A stretch of 64,000 bases of DNA from the NCBI GenBank assembly GCA_947581825.1, contig CANPVP010000001.1, positions 101,606 to 165,605 on the forward strand, read 5' to 3'. The translations under genes and the position numbers were made by a program. The first letter of the stretch is position 1. The number at the start of each line of letters is the position of its first letter. The DNA is from an uncultured Clostridia bacterium. Its GTDB lineage: Bacteria > Bacillota > Clostridia > TANB77 > CAG-508. A model generated the notes under the pieces. That model worked only from the letters and a program-made list of their open reading frames with translations. It had not been told where the DNA came from and made no database searches. Of the stretch, positions 63,207 to 64,000 are shown in pieces.

Positions 63207-64000
63207 TTACAATTCTATAGATATAGCATGTGCTATACCTGGTATTGATTCTCCTTGTTGAGCTGTTGTAGCATTTGTTAATGCTCCTGTTGCAATTAAT
63301 AATATTTTTTTATATGCTTGAGATTTTAATTGATTAAAAAGATATCCAGAAAATACACTTGCACAGCAACCGCATCCACTTCCACCAGAATGAACATCTT
63401 GCGCTTCTTTATTAAAAATTAAAACTCCGCAATCATTGTAATTGTCTTTTATATTAAAGCCTCTGCTTCCAGAAAGTTCTGTTAAAATTTCTTTTCCAAT
63501 GTAACCTAAATCTCCAGTAATTATTGCATCATAATAACTTGGATCACGACCAGTATCTTGAAAGTGAGTAATTAAGGTGTCTAGTGCTGCAGGAGCCATA
63601 GCTGCTCCCATATTATTAGAATCTTTTATTCCTTTGTCTACTATTTTTCCAGGAGTAACATGAGTTATATATGGACCTGGTCCGTCTTTTGCTAAGATAC
63701 AAGCACCTGCACCAGTAACAGTCCATTGTGCAGATGGAGGACGTTGATTTCCAAGTTCTAGTGGAAATCTAAATTGCTTTTCAGCACTACAGAAATGACT
63801 TGAAGCACTAGAAAGGACAAATTGTCCAGCATTGCCATCTATTAAAATAGAAGCTAGAATTAATCCTTCTACAAAAGTAGAACAAGCACCAAATATTCCA
63901 AAATATGGAATATTCAATTCTCTTAAGCCGAAACTTGAAGAAATACATTGATTAAGTAAATCTCCAGAAAAACAATAATCTATTTGTTCGCTAGGAATAC
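63207..64000 (-). CDS. spoVAD: Stage V sporulation protein AD (5' partial)
   Basis: The frame continues through the right edge (IPSEQIDYCFSGDLLNQC is encoded in the last 83 bases), so the start is outside. Thiolase-like fold with GIFGACSTFVEGLILAS, SSHFCSAEKQFRFPLELG, WTVTGAGACIL, NMGAAMAPAALDT, ITGDLGYIG, SGGSGCGCCASV and QGESIPGIAHAISIEL at the C-terminus. SpoVAD binds dipicolinic acid and, within the SpoVA complex, moves Ca-DPA into the spore core. The gene would normally lie between spoVAC and spoVAE. The TTG at 63917 is internal. Confidence 0.96.
   Translation of the reverse strand, partial: IPSEQIDYCFSGDLLNQCISSSFGLRELNIPYFGIFGACSTFVEGLILASILIDGNAGQFVLSSASSHFCSAEKQFRFPLELGNQRPPSAQWTVTGAGACILAKDGPGPYITHVTPGKIVDKGIKDSNNMGAAMAPAALDTLITHFQDTGRDPSYYDAIITGDLGYIGKEILTELSGSRGFNIKDNYNDCGVLIFNKEAQDVHSGGSGCGCCASVFSGYLFNQLKSQAYKKILLIATGALTNATTAQQGESIPGIAHAISIEL

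Noticed and set aside
1..64000. tRNA or rRNA genes
   Set aside because: No GTTCRANNC T-loop within a cloverleaf context and no conserved rRNA stretch was recognised in any gap.

Overview
The window reads as a low-G+C, endospore-forming Firmicute of class Clostridia, probably an uncultivated, gut-type lineage. The reasons are very A+T-rich DNA with A/T-ending codons, frequent TTG starts behind strong AGGAGG-type ribosome binding sites, sporulation genes (spoIIR, spoVAD), Firmicute-type regulators (a WalR/PhoP-like pair, RicT, WalJ, RlmH) and zinc-binding (C+) forms of S14, S4, L24 and L36. The lineage is inferred from gene content; no 16S gene or tRNA was recognised here.

Layout. (1) 1-7517: the end of a cell-envelope or secretion-type locus. 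It holds a giant membrane-anchored protein with a degenerate M23-like and a GH24 lysozyme-like region (open at the left edge), a membrane protein with three NTF2-like repeats (TcpC/VirB8-like in layout), and an acidic unknown protein. (2) 7633-9684: an OmpR-type two-component system. (3) 9788-10922: a visibly higher-G+C, self-contained cassette encoding a secreted dockerin-like protein. (4) 11074-17519, minus strand: a Rieske/FAD oxidoreductase, a frameshifted gene, rlmH, walJ, murA and spoIIR. (5) 17660-29994, plus strand: an unknown gene behind a palindromic operator, then a UDP-sugar pyrophosphorylase, phosphoglucomutase and a 2743-residue cyclic beta-1,2-glucan synthase. These three form a plausible route from glucose-6-phosphate to cyclic glucan. 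(6) 30065-35501: a 29-residue peptide with an ideal Shine-Dalgarno, a WalRK/PhoPR-like two-component pair, lepB, holB, ricT and a ferredoxin. (7) 36048-37421: murF. (8) 37628-54905: the S10-spc-alpha ribosomal supercluster (rpsJ to rplQ, with secY, adk, map, infA, rpoA). It lacks rpmD (L30), has a long structured leader, and is interrupted by palindromic repeat units. (9) 54976-63134: a HipA-like kinase and a separate HipA-N-like small protein, YqeY, a second higher-G+C cassette, a MORN/YD-repeat lipoprotein, a membrane protein and LemA. (10) 63207 to the right edge, minus strand: spoVAD.

Several families of interspersed palindromic repeats run through the intergenic gaps. One is GTAGGGGCG-hairpin-CGCCC with a GTAGAGATGTTAAT tail, seven copies. 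Another is a 115-bp palindrome present twice inside the ribosomal operon whose outer stem co-varies between copies. Others are GCGG...CCGCTTTTTT units and two large unique palindromes. Many of these double as probable terminators.

The strongest candidates for something undescribed are the split HipA-like kinase/HipS-like pair, the two foreign-looking cassettes, the 29-residue peptide followed by twin hairpins with identical loop motifs, and the co-varying palindromes in the ribosomal operon. Positions and motifs were read by eye. No alignment, folding or database search was run.
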